From: Acidisarcina sp963790505
Lineage (GTDB): Bacteria; Acidobacteriota; Terriglobia; Terriglobales; Acidobacteriaceae
Assembly: GCA_963790505.1 (NCBI GenBank)
Contig: CAWBOT010000005.1
Span: 806,001 to 870,000 of the forward strand
Direction of reading: 5' to 3'
DNA: 64,000 nt
Shown: in pieces, positions 1 through 7,431 of the stretch
Numbering within the stretch: the stretch's first letter is position 1
How the letters are laid out: each line of letters opens with the position of its first letter
Translations under genes and position numbers: made by a program
The notes under the pieces: generated by a model
Database searches by the model: none
Seen by the model: the letters and a program-made list of their open reading frames with translations, nothing else
What the model was told of the DNA's origin: nothing

Positions 1-1
1 G

Positions 2-244
2 ATACACGAAGCCGGCGGGGGCGCCCAAACGCGTCCAGCTGCGGGGAACCAGACCCGTCCTGGCGCAGGCGGAAATCAAGCCCGACCAGGCGGGGGTGGA
101 GCGCAGGCGCGACCGGCGCCGCAAGCTCGACCGGCTCCGCAGGCCAAATCGACCGGGGCGTTCTCAGGCGGAGGCCAGTCGGGCCGTTCCGCTAACGCGG
201 CGAGCGCTCGTGGCGCGGGCAGCGCAGCAGGGAGGAAGAGATGA
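2..244 (+). CDS. C-terminal tail of a DUF3300-like protein (5' end outside window)
   Basis: An open frame enters from the left edge and stops at TGA 242-244, so only about 80 C-terminal codons are visible. The residues are low complexity, with repeated GAQ/NQ-ARPG-type units, then a Gly/Ser/Ala stretch and an RKR end. Such a tail, placed directly before a DUF2950 gene, matches DUF3300 proteins, whose function is unknown; the DUF3300 domain itself is not visible. The stop overlaps the next start (ATGA, 241-244), so the two genes are translationally coupled. The identification rests on tail composition and neighbour, not on a domain. Confidence 0.6.
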   Translation: MHEAGGGAQTRPAAGNQTRPGAGGNQARPGGGGAQARPAPQARPAPQAKSTGAFSGGGQSGRSANAASARGAGSAAGRKR

Positions 245-1182
245 GAAGACAAAACTTGCTGCAGAAAGGCTTTTTCGCGACGACCCTGGCAGTTGGATTT
301 GCGATGCTGACACCTTCGTTGAGCATGGCCCAGGCGGCGCCCGGACAAAAGACGTTTCCAACAGCATCGGCGGCCGCGGCGGCTCTGGTGGCGGCGTGCA
401 AGGCGGGCGACGATGCCGAGCTTCTGCTGATTCTGGGGCCGGCGGGCAAAGACTTGATTTCGTCGGGCGACGCGGTTGCCGACAAGGAATCGCAACAGCG
501 TTTCGCCAAGAACTACGCGATCAAACACCGGCTCACCGCGGAAGCGCAGGGATTTGATACGCTGATCGTGGGCGCCGACGATTGGCCAATGCCGATTCCC
601 ATCGTTCGCGATGGGGACAAGTGGTACTTCGATTCGGCGCGCGGGCACGACGAGATCATCGACCGCCGCATTGGCGCGAACGAGCTGGGCGCGATCGCGG
701 TGTGCGAAGGCTACGTGGAAGCGCAGGCCATGTATGCTGCCAAGGGCCACGACGGTCTGCCGGCCGGACTGTATGCGCAGCGGCTGGTGAGCACCGAAGG
801 CAAGCATGACGGCCTTTACTGGAAGCCGGGTCCGGGCGAACCGGAGAGTCCGATGGGGCCGGCGGTCGCAGCGGCCGCGGGCGAGGGCTACACCGGGGCG
901 GCAGACCCTTATCACGGCTACTACTACCGGCTGCTGAAGGAGCAGGGGCCAGACGCCGAGGGTGGGGCGAAGAGCTACCTCGTCAACGGGCAGCTTTCGG
1001 GGGGATTTGCGCTGCTGGCTTATCCGGCCAACTACGGCAATACGGGCATTATGACGTTCATCGTGGACAAGAACGGGGTGGTGTTGCAGAAGGACCTGGG
1101 CGACGACACTGCCAATCTTGCGAAGCAGATCACGGCTTACAATCCGACGCCGGATTGGGTCGCGGCCGACGACACGAACTAG
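241..1182 (+). CDS. DUF2950 family secreted protein
   Basis: 313 residues. An N-terminal signal peptide is clear: positive residues, a hydrophobic stretch at about 10-28 and a likely cut after SMA. The body carries DUF2950 hallmarks, including a cluster around 'YHGYYYRLL', a 'GNTGIMTFIV' segment and a 'VVLQKDLG' segment near the end. DUF2950 proteins are exported and have no assigned biochemical role; they are often encoded next to DUF3300 proteins, as here. The ATG overlaps the upstream stop. A weak hairpin (GAGGCAT/ATGCCTC, 1199-1224) follows but has no T-tract, so it is not called a terminator. Confidence 0.85.
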   Translation: MRRQNLLQKGFFATTLAVGFAMLTPSLSMAQAAPGQKTFPTASAAAAALVAACKAGDDAELLLILGPAGKDLISSGDAVADKESQQRFAKNYAIKHRLTAEAQGFDTLIVGADDWPMPIPIVRDGDKWYFDSARGHDEIIDRRIGANELGAIAVCEGYVEAQAMYAAKGHDGLPAGLYAQRLVSTEGKHDGLYWKPGPGEPESPMGPAVAAAAGEGYTGAADPYHGYYYRLLKEQGPDAEGGAKSYLVNGQLSGGFALLAYPANYGNTGIMTFIVDKNGVVLQKDLGDDTANLAKQITAYNPTPDWVAADDTN

Positions 1183-1310
1183 CGAGCGGTTGCGCGGAGA
1201 GGCATTGCTTCATTGCGATGCCTCCGGCTTCCGATGCATAGGGGACCAGAAACTCTTTCGCCCAGCGGCTGAAGCTGCATCCATTCGCGTATCCGACGAC
1301 ACGGCCTCTA

Positions 1311-1495
1311 CAGAGGAGCAGCTTGCGAGTGCGATGCGGTATAGCGAGTTTCAGCGGCTGGTGCCGGTCAACGTGCGCCTCGACCCCAAAATTGTTGAGT
1401 GGCTCAAGTCAAAGAGCGAAGCGTACCCGCTGCGTATTAACGATATTTTGATGAACGTGATGGAGGCGGAGCTGGAAGCTGGGTCTCGCCAGTAA
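1311..1495 (+). pseudogene. Remnant of a BrnA-type antitoxin gene (3' part only)
   Basis: The last ~60 codons up to TAA 1493-1495 match the intact antitoxin at 4078-4437 almost residue for residue: TEEQLASAM, LVPVNVRLDP, EWLKSKSEAYP and RINDIL. DNA identity over about 185 bases looks close to 85-90 percent by eye. Everything upstream is missing: there is no toxin, no start region, and 1189-1310 has no similarity to brnT. The copy continues into the same kind of hairpin repeat that follows the 4078-4437 gene. It is therefore a truncated duplicate of that locus, not a working antitoxin. An in-frame start exists upstream at 1118, but it lies inside the DUF2950 gene. Confidence 0.75.
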
Positions 1496-1640
1496 GAGCC
1501 CAAGGCTAGAGCCTTCGTCGAGGGAGGCTGTTTCGGCGGCCTGAAGTCCGCCGCTTCCACCGAGTTCCTGATCCCACTCAAGCCAACAGAAGGCTCGGAG
1601 GGGCCAGCCAGCCCTCCATAACCCACATCTCTTCGAGACG
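1496..1640. repeat. Dispersed intergenic hairpin repeat block, copy 1
   Basis: The block contains 'GGCTAGAGCC'-like and 'GAGGCTGTTTCGGCGGCCTG' segments, a 'CCGCTTCCACC' segment, a 'CCCACTCAAGCCAACAGAAGGCT' segment and 'GGGCCAGCCAGCCC'. The same pieces, in the same order, recur after 4437, and partly near 7055-7200 and 10760-10800. No reading frame is supported. Such short palindromic intergenic families are common in Acidobacteriota, and no transposase is nearby. Confidence 0.7.
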
Positions 1641-1662
1641 TGGGACACACGCGGCCGTTGCA

Positions 1663-2448
1663 TCACTTGTTTGCTGTTTTGGCTGGAGCGCTTGTTCCAG
1701 TCGCCGCAGCAGTGGCACCCGACGCTGCATTGCTAAACGTTACTCCGCCAACGATCTGCTGGCGCAGGTGGAAGTCTCCAGTCGTGACCTGCGAGTTTAC
1801 GTCGGGGAAGGTTATAACGTAGGTTCCCGAGTCGCCCGGCTGGACCAGCAATCGGGGCTGCTGGGTTCCGTACTTGTCGAGAAAATGAGCGCTGTCGGCA
1901 TGGTGGGGGACGTGCGCATCGTCGACCAGCTGAATCCCGGCCATCTCGCTGCCGGCCACAAGCGTAGCCTCATTTCCCTGGTTCGCAAACGTGAAGGTAC
2001 ATATCGCACTGTTGCCGTTGTGAACGCAGCCTGTGGACCGGTAGACGCGGGTCTGCCAGGCAAGCGTGCCTGATCCTACGGAGCCGGAGCCAGTCGCCTT
2101 TGATACCGTGGCCGGAGGTGTGGCCGCGCTGGCGCCAGTCGCCGCGGGATTGGCAGCGGAGGTTGCAGCTCCAGGTATAGTTTTGCCCGCAGTATTGGCA
2201 GCAGGCACAGTGCCTGCTGGGGTGGACTTAGCTGCAGCCCTGGCTTGCGCGGCTGCAGCGCGCTTTTGCGCGGCCTGTTGCGCCGCGGCCTGGTGTGCCT
2301 CCCTGGCGGCCTCAGCCTTTTGCTGGGCAGGTGTGAGCGGGATTGGGGCCGTAGTCTGCGCCGTCGCGGTGACCAGGCTGGCCAGCGCGATCAAGATCAA
2401 CGAGACGAGGTGAAGCAGGCGTACCCGCCACAATTTTGAGTGAGTCAT
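1663..2448 (-). CDS. Exported protein with Ala-rich helical linker, function unknown
   Basis: 261 residues. A signal peptide with hydrophobic core LLHLVSLILIALASLV ends near the AQT site. It is followed by a charged Ala/Gln/Lys helix (about 40-75) and a Thr/Ala/Pro-rich linker (75-125). The C-terminal domain (about 128-235) is beta-rich, with two cysteines within a CVHNGNSAIC stretch that could form a disulphide. A purine-rich GGAGAGG ribosome site lies about 6 bases before the ATG. It resembles short exported immunoglobulin-like proteins in general shape, but I recognise no named family. It converges with the repeat block at 1496-1640. Confidence 0.6.
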   Translation of the reverse strand: MTHSKLWRVRLLHLVSLILIALASLVTATAQTTAPIPLTPAQQKAEAAREAHQAAAQQAAQKRAAAAQARAAAKSTPAGTVPAANTAGKTIPGAATSAANPAATGASAATPPATVSKATGSGSVGSGTLAWQTRVYRSTGCVHNGNSAICTFTFANQGNEATLVAGSEMAGIQLVDDAHVPHHADSAHFLDKYGTQQPRLLVQPGDSGTYVITFPDVNSQVTTGDFHLRQQIVGGVTFSNAASGATAAATGTSAPAKTANK

Positions 2449-2578
2449 TTACCTCTCCCTGGGGAAGAATGGCGGAGGCCGCGAAAGCCGTCGGACGCCG
2501 TTCATTTGCGGGTTTCGCGAGCAGATTTGCCAACAGTCGCGCTCATCATAGTTTGCTGATCGAGGAAGGACAAGAGAT

Positions 2579-3133
2579 TTATTGAGCAAGACAAGAAATC
2601 GATTCAACGGGAACGTACGTCAACCTGATCACGTCCTCGCCGATTCGATCGCTGGCGACGAGGCGGAGCGGCGGCCGGGGGCCGGTGAAGAAGGGCTTTC
2701 CGCGACCGAGCACGACGGGGTGAAGGTAGAGCCGATACTCATCGATGAGACCGAGGTTGGTCAGGGTTCCGGCCAGGTCTGGGCCGGCAACGTCGATCTC
2801 GCCTGCGTGCTGAGCCTTCAGCTCGCGTATCACCGTGTCGATGTCACTTTTGGCGAGTGTGGCGTTGGGGCCGACTGACTTCAATGTACGGGAGACGACC
2901 CACTTGGGCTTGCTTCGCCATGCGGTAGCGAAGTCGTGTTCCTCCGCGGTCCAGTCAGGAAGGTCTTCGTCCCAGTAGCGCATGATCTCGTAGATGCGGC
3001 GGCCGTAGACGATGCCTGCCAGATCGCGCACCTGCTCGATGAAGTGACGAAAGAGCGCAACGCTTGGCTTAAATGCCGTATGTTCGACGTAGCCATCGAG
3101 AGACTGGTTCAATGCGTAGACGAGCTTTGCCAT
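2579..3133 (-). CDS. Dihydrofolate reductase family protein (RibD C-terminal fold)
   Basis: 184 residues with the pattern of the RibD_C/DHFR-like family: an N-terminal 'LVYALNQSLDGYV' strand, a 'GIVYGRRIYEIM' helix, 'KWVVSRTL', a central 'AQHAGEIDVAGPDLAGTL' nucleotide-binding stretch and 'DEYRLYLHPVVLGRGKPFF'. Members reduce pteridine- or pyrimidine-like substrates with NADPH, but most, including this stand-alone type, have no proven substrate. It has no operon partner; the BrnT toxin gene diverges upstream. Length matches the family. Confidence 0.8.
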   Translation of the reverse strand: MAKLVYALNQSLDGYVEHTAFKPSVALFRHFIEQVRDLAGIVYGRRIYEIMRYWDEDLPDWTAEEHDFATAWRSKPKWVVSRTLKSVGPNATLAKSDIDTVIRELKAQHAGEIDVAGPDLAGTLTNLGLIDEYRLYLHPVVLGRGKPFFTGPRPPLRLVASDRIGEDVIRLTYVPVESISCLAQ

Positions 3134-3199
3134 TGGTGAGGGCTCCGGCGGACGTTTTAAGAATAGCGTGAGGTCGATTGTAATTTTGCCGTTTATGGC

Positions 3200-3231
3200 A
3201 TACGATTTGTATATACGATGTGAGATACGAT
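3200..3231. promoter_or_regulatory. Triple ATACGAT direct repeat over the brnT start
   Basis: The heptamer ATACGAT occurs at 3200-3206, 3213-3219 and 3225-3231, spaced 13 and 12 bases. It overlaps an AT-rich TTGTATATAC stretch that can serve as a -10 element and the GTG start at 3220. BrnT/BrnA operons are known to be repressed by the BrnA-BrnT complex, so this is a natural operator candidate. Binding is inferred, not shown. Confidence 0.4.
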
Positions 3232-3528
3232 TGGGACGAAGACAAGGACCGGTCGTATCAGCGAAAGCACGGCGTCTCCTTCATGCTGGCGACGCTGGCG
3301 TTCGAGGACGAACACTACATTCTGAGGCGCGACCGCGTCGACGAAGACGGTGAGCAGCGCTGGCACGCGATTGGCGCGGTTCGCCTGGAGCCACAGGAGG
3401 AATTGCTCTTGCTGGTCGTACATGTCTATAGGGAGGACCACGATGGCGAAGAAATCATCCGTATCATCTCGGCTAGAAGAGCTGGTAACGAGGACGTCCG
3501 AAGATATCAAGAACAGGAAGTGGACTGA
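3220..3528 (+). CDS. brnT: BrnT family ribonuclease toxin
   Basis: 102 residues with the full BrnT pattern: start '(V)RYDWDEDKDRSYQRKHGVSF', middle 'EQRWHAIG', a 'LLVVHVYRE' strand and the C-terminal 'EEIIRIISARRA' motif. BrnT is a RelE-like ribonuclease that blocks translation and is neutralised by BrnA. The start is GTG at 3220, inside an AT-rich promoter stretch, so the leader is very short or absent. The 3' end overlaps the antitoxin gene by 86 bases in another frame, a usual arrangement for this family. All conserved blocks are present, so the toxin appears functional. Confidence 0.88.
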   Translation: MRYDWDEDKDRSYQRKHGVSFMLATLAFEDEHYILRRDRVDEDGEQRWHAIGAVRLEPQEELLLLVVHVYREDHDGEEIIRIISARRAGNEDVRRYQEQEVD

Positions 3529-3799
3529 AGAGGAACTCCGGGTGATGCGTTACCACGCCGCGAAGCAGAGGGCGGGAGACGACTCGGACATTGACTATAG
3601 CGACATTCCCAAGTTGACGCCGGAGCAGTTGTCGCAGTTTGTGCGGTTTCGCGATCGTCCGCGGAAGGTGGCGGTGAGCGTGCGTCTGGATGCGAAGGTG
3701 ATTGAGTGGTTGAAGTCGAAGGGGGAGGGGCATCTGACGCGGATCAACGATATTCTGCTGAATCTGATGGAAGCGGAGATGGCGGCGGGCCCGCGCTAG
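3443..3799 (+). CDS. brnA: BrnA family antitoxin
   Basis: 118 residues from ATG 3443. The open frame extends further upstream, but AGGGAGGA sits just before this ATG. The N-terminal half is charged and probably binds BrnT. The C-terminal half (about 75-118) is a ribbon-helix-helix DNA-binding domain: 'VAVSVRLDAKVIEWLKSKG' then 'RINDILLNLMEAEM'. BrnA neutralises BrnT and represses the operon. The gene starts inside brnT, giving tight coupling. Its C-terminal half is clearly homologous to the antitoxins at 4078 and 1311. Confidence 0.88.
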   Translation: MAKKSSVSSRLEELVTRTSEDIKNRKWTEEELRVMRYHAAKQRAGDDSDIDYSDIPKLTPEQLSQFVRFRDRPRKVAVSVRLDAKVIEWLKSKGEGHLTRINDILLNLMEAEMAAGPR

Positions 3800-3857
3800 C
3801 CGTTTCGGAGGAACATTGTCGAGCGCAGGTGGCAAAGACTAGCATGGAATCTGAAAG

Positions 3858-4166
3858 ATGCAATTCGAATGGGACGATCAGAAAGCTTCACGGAATTGGC
3901 GTAAGCACGGCGTCTCTTTCGAGGTCGCGACAGAGGTCTTTGAAGATGAGCGCTACCTGCTCGAGTTAGATCAAGTCGATGAGAACGGAGAGTAGCGCTG
4001 GAAGGCAATCGGAGGCTTGTTCACCCGGTCGGGAGCAGCGACGGTCCTGGTCGTAGTTCACGTGTACAGGGAGATAGATGATGGAGAGGGAATTATCAGA
4101 ATCATCTCAGCCCGAGAGGCTGATCCGAGTGAGCGCAGACGATATCAAGCGCAGGAAGCGGACTGA
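3858..4166 (+). pseudogene. BrnT toxin gene inactivated by an in-frame amber codon
   Basis: Read from ATG 3858 the frame gives 102 codons, the same length as the intact BrnT at 3220, with 'MQFEWDDQKASRNWRKHGVSF', 'VVVHVYREIDD' and 'GIIRIISAREA' in the right places. Codon 46 is TAG (3993-3995), exactly where the intact copy has CAG in 'GEQRW'; a single C-to-T change explains it. No other lesion is visible, so the inactivation looks recent or selected. The 3' end overlaps the intact antitoxin at 4078, as in the working pair. Confidence 0.85.
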
Positions 4167-4437
4167 GGAAGAAGAGCTGGCGCTGGAACGGATCGCCGCG
4201 AGACAGGCCGCCGGCGATGACTCCGGTATCTACTACAGCGATATTCCCCCCTCGACCGAGGAGCAGCTTGCGAGTGCGATGCGGTTTCGCGACTTTCAGC
4301 GGCTGGTGCCGGTCAACGTGCGCCTCGACCCGAAAGTCGTCGAGTGGCTCAAGTCAAAGAGCGAAGCGTACCCGATGCGTATTAACGATATCTTGATGGA
4401 TGTTATGGAAGCGGAGCTGGCGGCGGGGTCACGCTAG
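4078..4437 (+). CDS. brnA: BrnA family antitoxin lacking a working toxin partner
   Basis: 119 residues. Two adjacent ATGs (4078, 4081) follow an AGGGAGAT site; either could be used. The C-terminal ribbon-helix-helix segment (LVPVNVRLDPKVVEWLKSKS, RINDILMDVMEAEL) is intact. The partner toxin at 3858 carries a stop codon, so this is an orphan antitoxin. It could still bind operator DNA or the toxin of the neighbouring pair. The truncated copy at 1311-1495 derives from this gene or a very close relative. Confidence 0.85.
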   Translation: MMERELSESSQPERLIRVSADDIKRRKRTEEEELALERIAARQAAGDDSGIYYSDIPPSTEEQLASAMRFRDFQRLVPVNVRLDPKVVEWLKSKSEAYPMRINDILMDVMEAELAAGSR

Positions 4438-4757
4438 TCAGATCCCGGGGCTAAAGCCCTCGTCGGGTGAGGCTGTTTCGGCGGCCTGAAGGGCGCCGCT
4501 TCCACCGGGAGTCGGACTTTCGTCCGACTTATCCCACATCCCAGCGGCACGGATGTGGACGAGTTGCATTGGTTCCACTCAAGCGAACGGAAGGCTTGAA
4601 TGGGGCACCTGTCGAGAGAAAGAGATCGCGGCACTGGAAGAGAGACCCATGTCCCCAACTGCAGGGACATGGGGCACCCGCATCGGTTAGGAATTTCAGA
4701 TCTGGGCCAGCCAGCCGGCGAAGAAGTGAGTAGAATATTGTCGAGTTAGGGAGAAAA
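4438..4757. repeat. Dispersed intergenic hairpin repeat block, copy 2
   Basis: No gene is supported here. The block repeats the elements seen at 1496-1640 (GGGGCTAAAGCCC, 'GAGGCTGTTTCGGCGGCCTG', 'CGCCGCTTCCACC', 'CACTCAAGCGAACGGAAGGC'). It adds a perfect 10-bp hairpin CCCATGTCCC/GGGACATGGG at 4646-4673, and ends in 'TGGGCCAGCCAGCC'. The next gene's ribosome site AGGGAGA lies just before 4758. Confidence 0.75.
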
Positions 4758-4976
4758 ATGGATTGGGCTGGATGTGAACTCGTCGAATGCGTTCCTGGCA
4801 AGGTGGGTGGGCGGCCGGTGATCAAAGGCACACGCATTGAGCCTGATTTTCTGCTGGTCGAAGCCGAGCTTGGCCGCTCCCCTGAGCAGACGCATGAGGA
4901 GTTTCCGACCCTATCGGTGAGCGTGATTCGGGCCATTCAGGCCTTTGCGGAAACTCATGCGCGGTCGGTTGCTTGA
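4758..4976 (+). CDS. DUF433 family antitoxin (VapB45-like)
   Basis: 72 residues with the DUF433 signature: 'ECVPGKVGGRPVIKGTRI' then 'EFPTLSVSVIRAIQAFAE'. The fold is a small winged-helix-like DNA-binding domain. Genes of this type sit directly before a DUF5615 PIN-like toxin gene and act as the antitoxin and probable repressor. The stop overlaps the next start (TTGA, 4973-4976), so both proteins are made together. A good AGGGAGAAAA ribosome site precedes the ATG. Neutralisation is inferred from family and arrangement. Confidence 0.85.
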   Translation: MDWAGCELVECVPGKVGGRPVIKGTRIEPDFLLVEAELGRSPEQTHEEFPTLSVSVIRAIQAFAETHARSVA

Positions 4977-5305
4977 AGGTGCTGCTGGATGAGAATCTGC
5001 CGCATTCGTTACGTCTGTATCTCGGTTCGCATGAGGTGCAGACGGCGGCCTATGCGGGATTCGCTGGACTGAGCAACGGACGGTTGCTCGATGCAGCGGA
5101 AGAAGCTGGATTCGATGTCCTGGTTACGGGAGACCGGACGCTCCACTACGAGCAAAATCTGACAAGCCGCACAATTGCGATTGTGTCTCTCTCGACGATC
5201 AACTGGCCGATTCTGGAACCACATGTCGCCGAGATTACGAGAGCTGTGGATTCGGCCTCTTTCGGTTCTTTCACTGCCGTCGATTGTGGGACGTTTCGGC
5301 GCTGA
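4973..5305 (+). CDS. DUF5615 PIN-like toxin (VapC45-like)
   Basis: 110 residues starting at TTG 4973, overlapping the DUF433 stop. The start 'MKVLLDENLPHSL' carries the first acidic residues of the PIN-like site. It is followed by 'HEVQTAAYAGFAGLSNGRLLDAAEEAGFDVLVTGDRTL' blocks, with an Asp in 'TGDR', and 'NLTSRTIAIVSLS', all typical of DUF5615. Members are predicted Mg-dependent ribonucleases paired with DUF433 proteins. All expected acidic residues are present, so nothing suggests inactivation. Confidence 0.85.
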   Translation: MKVLLDENLPHSLRLYLGSHEVQTAAYAGFAGLSNGRLLDAAEEAGFDVLVTGDRTLHYEQNLTSRTIAIVSLSTINWPILEPHVAEITRAVDSASFGSFTAVDCGTFRR

Positions 5306-5341
5306 TGACGGTGAAACTTAGAGTTAAGTACATCCGATAGT

Positions 5342-5367
5342 CCCAGGTCTCAAAAGCGAGACCTGGG
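5342..5367. repeat. Perfect 10-bp hairpin after the DUF5615 gene
   Basis: CCCAGGTCTC (5342-5351) pairs with GAGACCTGGG (5358-5367) around an AAAAGC loop. 'CCAGCCAGCC' follows, as in the other repeat blocks, and there is no T-tract. It is probably a member of the dispersed repeat family and not a classical terminator. The rest of 5306-5534 shows nothing else. Confidence 0.6.
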
Positions 5368-5534
5368 CCAGCCAGCCCCTAATGCAGAACAGCCGATGAA
5401 CACACTCCGACCCACTTAACGTTCGTTGCGTGTCTCGTAAATGTAAGTTTTGGGAGACGACCAACCCTGTGAAAACCGTGCCTGCACCGTCCCGTTTCGT
5501 TGTCCCGGCAGTTCCTCGCGTCGAAACTTAAACT

Positions 5535-7001
5535 TCAATACCAGCCGATCGGTTGCTCGTTCAGGTTGATGTGGACTTGTTTGCTTTCCAGGTATTCGTC
5601 GACTCCGTGGAGGCCGAGTTCGCGGCCAAAGCCGGATTGTTTGTAGCCTCCCCAGGGGGCTTCGACGTAGGTGGGTTGCATGTGGTTGACCCAGATGATT
5701 CCGGCGCGGATGGCTTTGACCATGCGCATGGCCTTATAGATATCGCGGGACCAGACGGCGGCGGCTAGTCCGAATGGGGTGTCGTTGGCGATCTTGAGCG
5801 CGTCTTTTTCGTCTTCGAAGGGGATGACGGTGGCGACGGGGCCGAAGATCTCTTCGCGGGCGATTCTTGCGGAGTTATCGACGTCGTAGAAGATGGTGGG
5901 CTCGACGTAGTATCCGTGATCGAGGCCTTTGGGGCGGTTGCCTCCGATGGCGGTCTTGGCTTCGGACTTGCCTAACTCCTGATAACTCCTCACGCGGTCG
6001 AATTGTTCCTTACTTACAAGCGGACCCATCTTAGTGTCGCGGTCGAGGGGTGGGCCGAGGACGATCTTTTTAGCCTTCTCGGTCATGGCCTCGACGAACT
6101 TGGAGTAGATGGAGCGTTCGACGAGGACGCGGCTGCCGGCGGAGCAGACTTCGCCCTGGTTGATGAAGACTCCGAAGAGCGCGCCGTCGATGGCGGCCTC
6201 GAAGTCGGCGTCGGCGAAGAAGATGTTGGGAGACTTGCCGCCTAACTCCAATGTGACGCGCTTGAGCGAGTCGGCGGCGGTGCGCATGATGATTTTGCCG
6301 ACGGCGGCCGAGCCAGTGAAGGCGATCTTATCAACCTGGGGATGAGACACGAGGCGCGCGCCGGAGGTTTCGCCGTAGCCGGTGACGATGTTGACGACTC
6401 CGGGAGGGACGCCGCATTCGCTGAGCCAGCCGGCGAGCTTGAGGGCGGTGAGCGGGGTTTGCTCGGCGGGCTTGAGGACGCAGCAGCAGCCGGCGGCGAG
6501 CGCGGGGGCGAGCTTCCAGGCGGCCATGAGGAGGGGGAAGTTCCAGGGGATGATCTGGCCGGCGACGCCGACGGGCTCTTTGAGGGTGAGCGAGAGCGCG
6601 TTGTCGGGGACGGGGTTGACGGTGCCGGAGATCTTGGTGGCGAGGCCGCCGTAGTATTCGAAGCAGGTGGCGGCGTCGGCGATGTCGAACTCGGCCTCGA
6701 TGATGGGCTTGCCGGAGTTGCGCGACTCGAGTTCGGCGAGCATGGGCGCCTCGGCGCGTATTTTTTCGGCAATGCGGAAGAGGATGCGTCCGCGCTCCTG
6801 GGCGGTGGTCTGGGGCCAGCCGCCTTCGTCGAAGGCGTAGCGGGCGGCTTCGATGGCTTTGTCTACGTCGGCTACCGAGGCATCGGGGATTTCGGCGATG
6901 ACTTCTTCGGTGGAGGGATCGTAGACGGGGATGTAGTTGCCGGAGTGGGTGGTCGTGAATTCGCCGTTGATGAAGTTGGATTGTTGGGTGGTGGTGGGCA
7001 T
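5535..7001 (-). CDS. NAD(P)-dependent aldehyde dehydrogenase (betaine/aminoaldehyde type)
   Basis: 488 residues, full length for the family. It shows the oxyanion 'IPWNFPL' Asn (about residue 150), the 'TGSAAVGKII' nucleotide-binding loop, the general-base Glu in 'VTLELGGKSPN', the catalytic Cys in 'NQGEVCSAGSR' (about 290) and 'EEIFGPV' near 385. It oxidises aldehydes to acids; the closest pattern is betaine aldehyde/aminoaldehyde dehydrogenases. AGGAG lies 7 bases before the ATG. Its place beside amine oxidases, an aminotransferase and an amino acid permease suggests that it removes aminoaldehydes from amine breakdown. The substrate is inferred. Confidence 0.9.
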   Translation of the reverse strand: MPTTTQQSNFINGEFTTTHSGNYIPVYDPSTEEVIAEIPDASVADVDKAIEAARYAFDEGGWPQTTAQERGRILFRIAEKIRAEAPMLAELESRNSGKPIIEAEFDIADAATCFEYYGGLATKISGTVNPVPDNALSLTLKEPVGVAGQIIPWNFPLLMAAWKLAPALAAGCCCVLKPAEQTPLTALKLAGWLSECGVPPGVVNIVTGYGETSGARLVSHPQVDKIAFTGSAAVGKIIMRTAADSLKRVTLELGGKSPNIFFADADFEAAIDGALFGVFINQGEVCSAGSRVLVERSIYSKFVEAMTEKAKKIVLGPPLDRDTKMGPLVSKEQFDRVRSYQELGKSEAKTAIGGNRPKGLDHGYYVEPTIFYDVDNSARIAREEIFGPVATVIPFEDEKDALKIANDTPFGLAAAVWSRDIYKAMRMVKAIRAGIIWVNHMQPTYVEAPWGGYKQSGFGRELGLHGVDEYLESKQVHINLNEQPIGWY

Positions 7002-7186
7002 GTTTAGCTCCTGATCGTTGGAGCCATTTTAGTTCGGTAGGAGGGTTGGTAAAAGCCCGGGCCTAAAGGCCTCTTCTCTTCGTGGCTTCATTCAGTGGGC
7101 TAAAGCCCACTGCTTCCACCCGGATTGCTTCGCAATGAAAAGACTGCAGGGCGTTCATCGCAATCCCACTCAAGCCAACGGCTGGG
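7002..7186. repeat. Intergenic hairpin repeats upstream of the aldehyde dehydrogenase
   Basis: The stretch holds 'CCGGGCCTAAAGGCC', 'GTGGGCTAAAGCCCAC', 'CTGCTTCCACCCGG' and 'CCCACTCAAGCCAACGG', members of the dispersed repeat family seen at 1496, 4438 and 10768. The promoter of the aldehyde dehydrogenase must lie here, but no convincing -35/-10 pair was identified. No reading frame is supported. Confidence 0.6.
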
Positions 7187-7309
7187 TTGATTGGGGCACC
7201 CGGCGAGGGGGCAGCGGGACCGTGGGAGAAACTTGTCGGAGCCATTGCAGCTGACAGATCGCCGGGATCCTTCCTCCCCCTCTCTTCGTTCGGGGTCGTC
7301 AGGACGACA
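7187..7309. repeat. Long direct repeat, left copy
   Basis: Runs from 'TTGATTGGGGCACCCGGC' through 'CCGTGGGAGAAACTTGTCG' and 'GATCGCCGGGATCCTTCC' to 'GGGGTCGTCAGGA'. It is nearly identical to 9074-9198, with about five differences plus a 2-3 base length difference near the start. The two copies are in the same orientation and flank the AEC transporter and the secreted protein gene. 7310-7431 continues with non-coding sequence that includes 'GAGATGACAATTTCAG'. Confidence 0.88.
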
Positions 7310-7431
7310 CCTGCTTAGTCTGATGACACCTTCTTGCTCGCCGGCAGTCTTGGAACCGCAGATCTCTCCACTTCCCCTTCACTGCATTCAGGGTCCGGTC
7401 GAGATGACAATTTCAGAATTGGTGTGAGCGC

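Noticed and set aside
1199..1224. Hairpin GAGGCAT/ATGCCTC after the DUF2950 gene as a terminator
   Set aside because: No T-run follows and the loop is 12 bases.
6342..7007. Long Gly/Asp-rich plus-strand frame opposite the aldehyde dehydrogenase
   Set aside because: Shadow of a high-GC gene; composition is Gly/Asp/Val-rich with no motif, and the minus-strand enzyme is full length.
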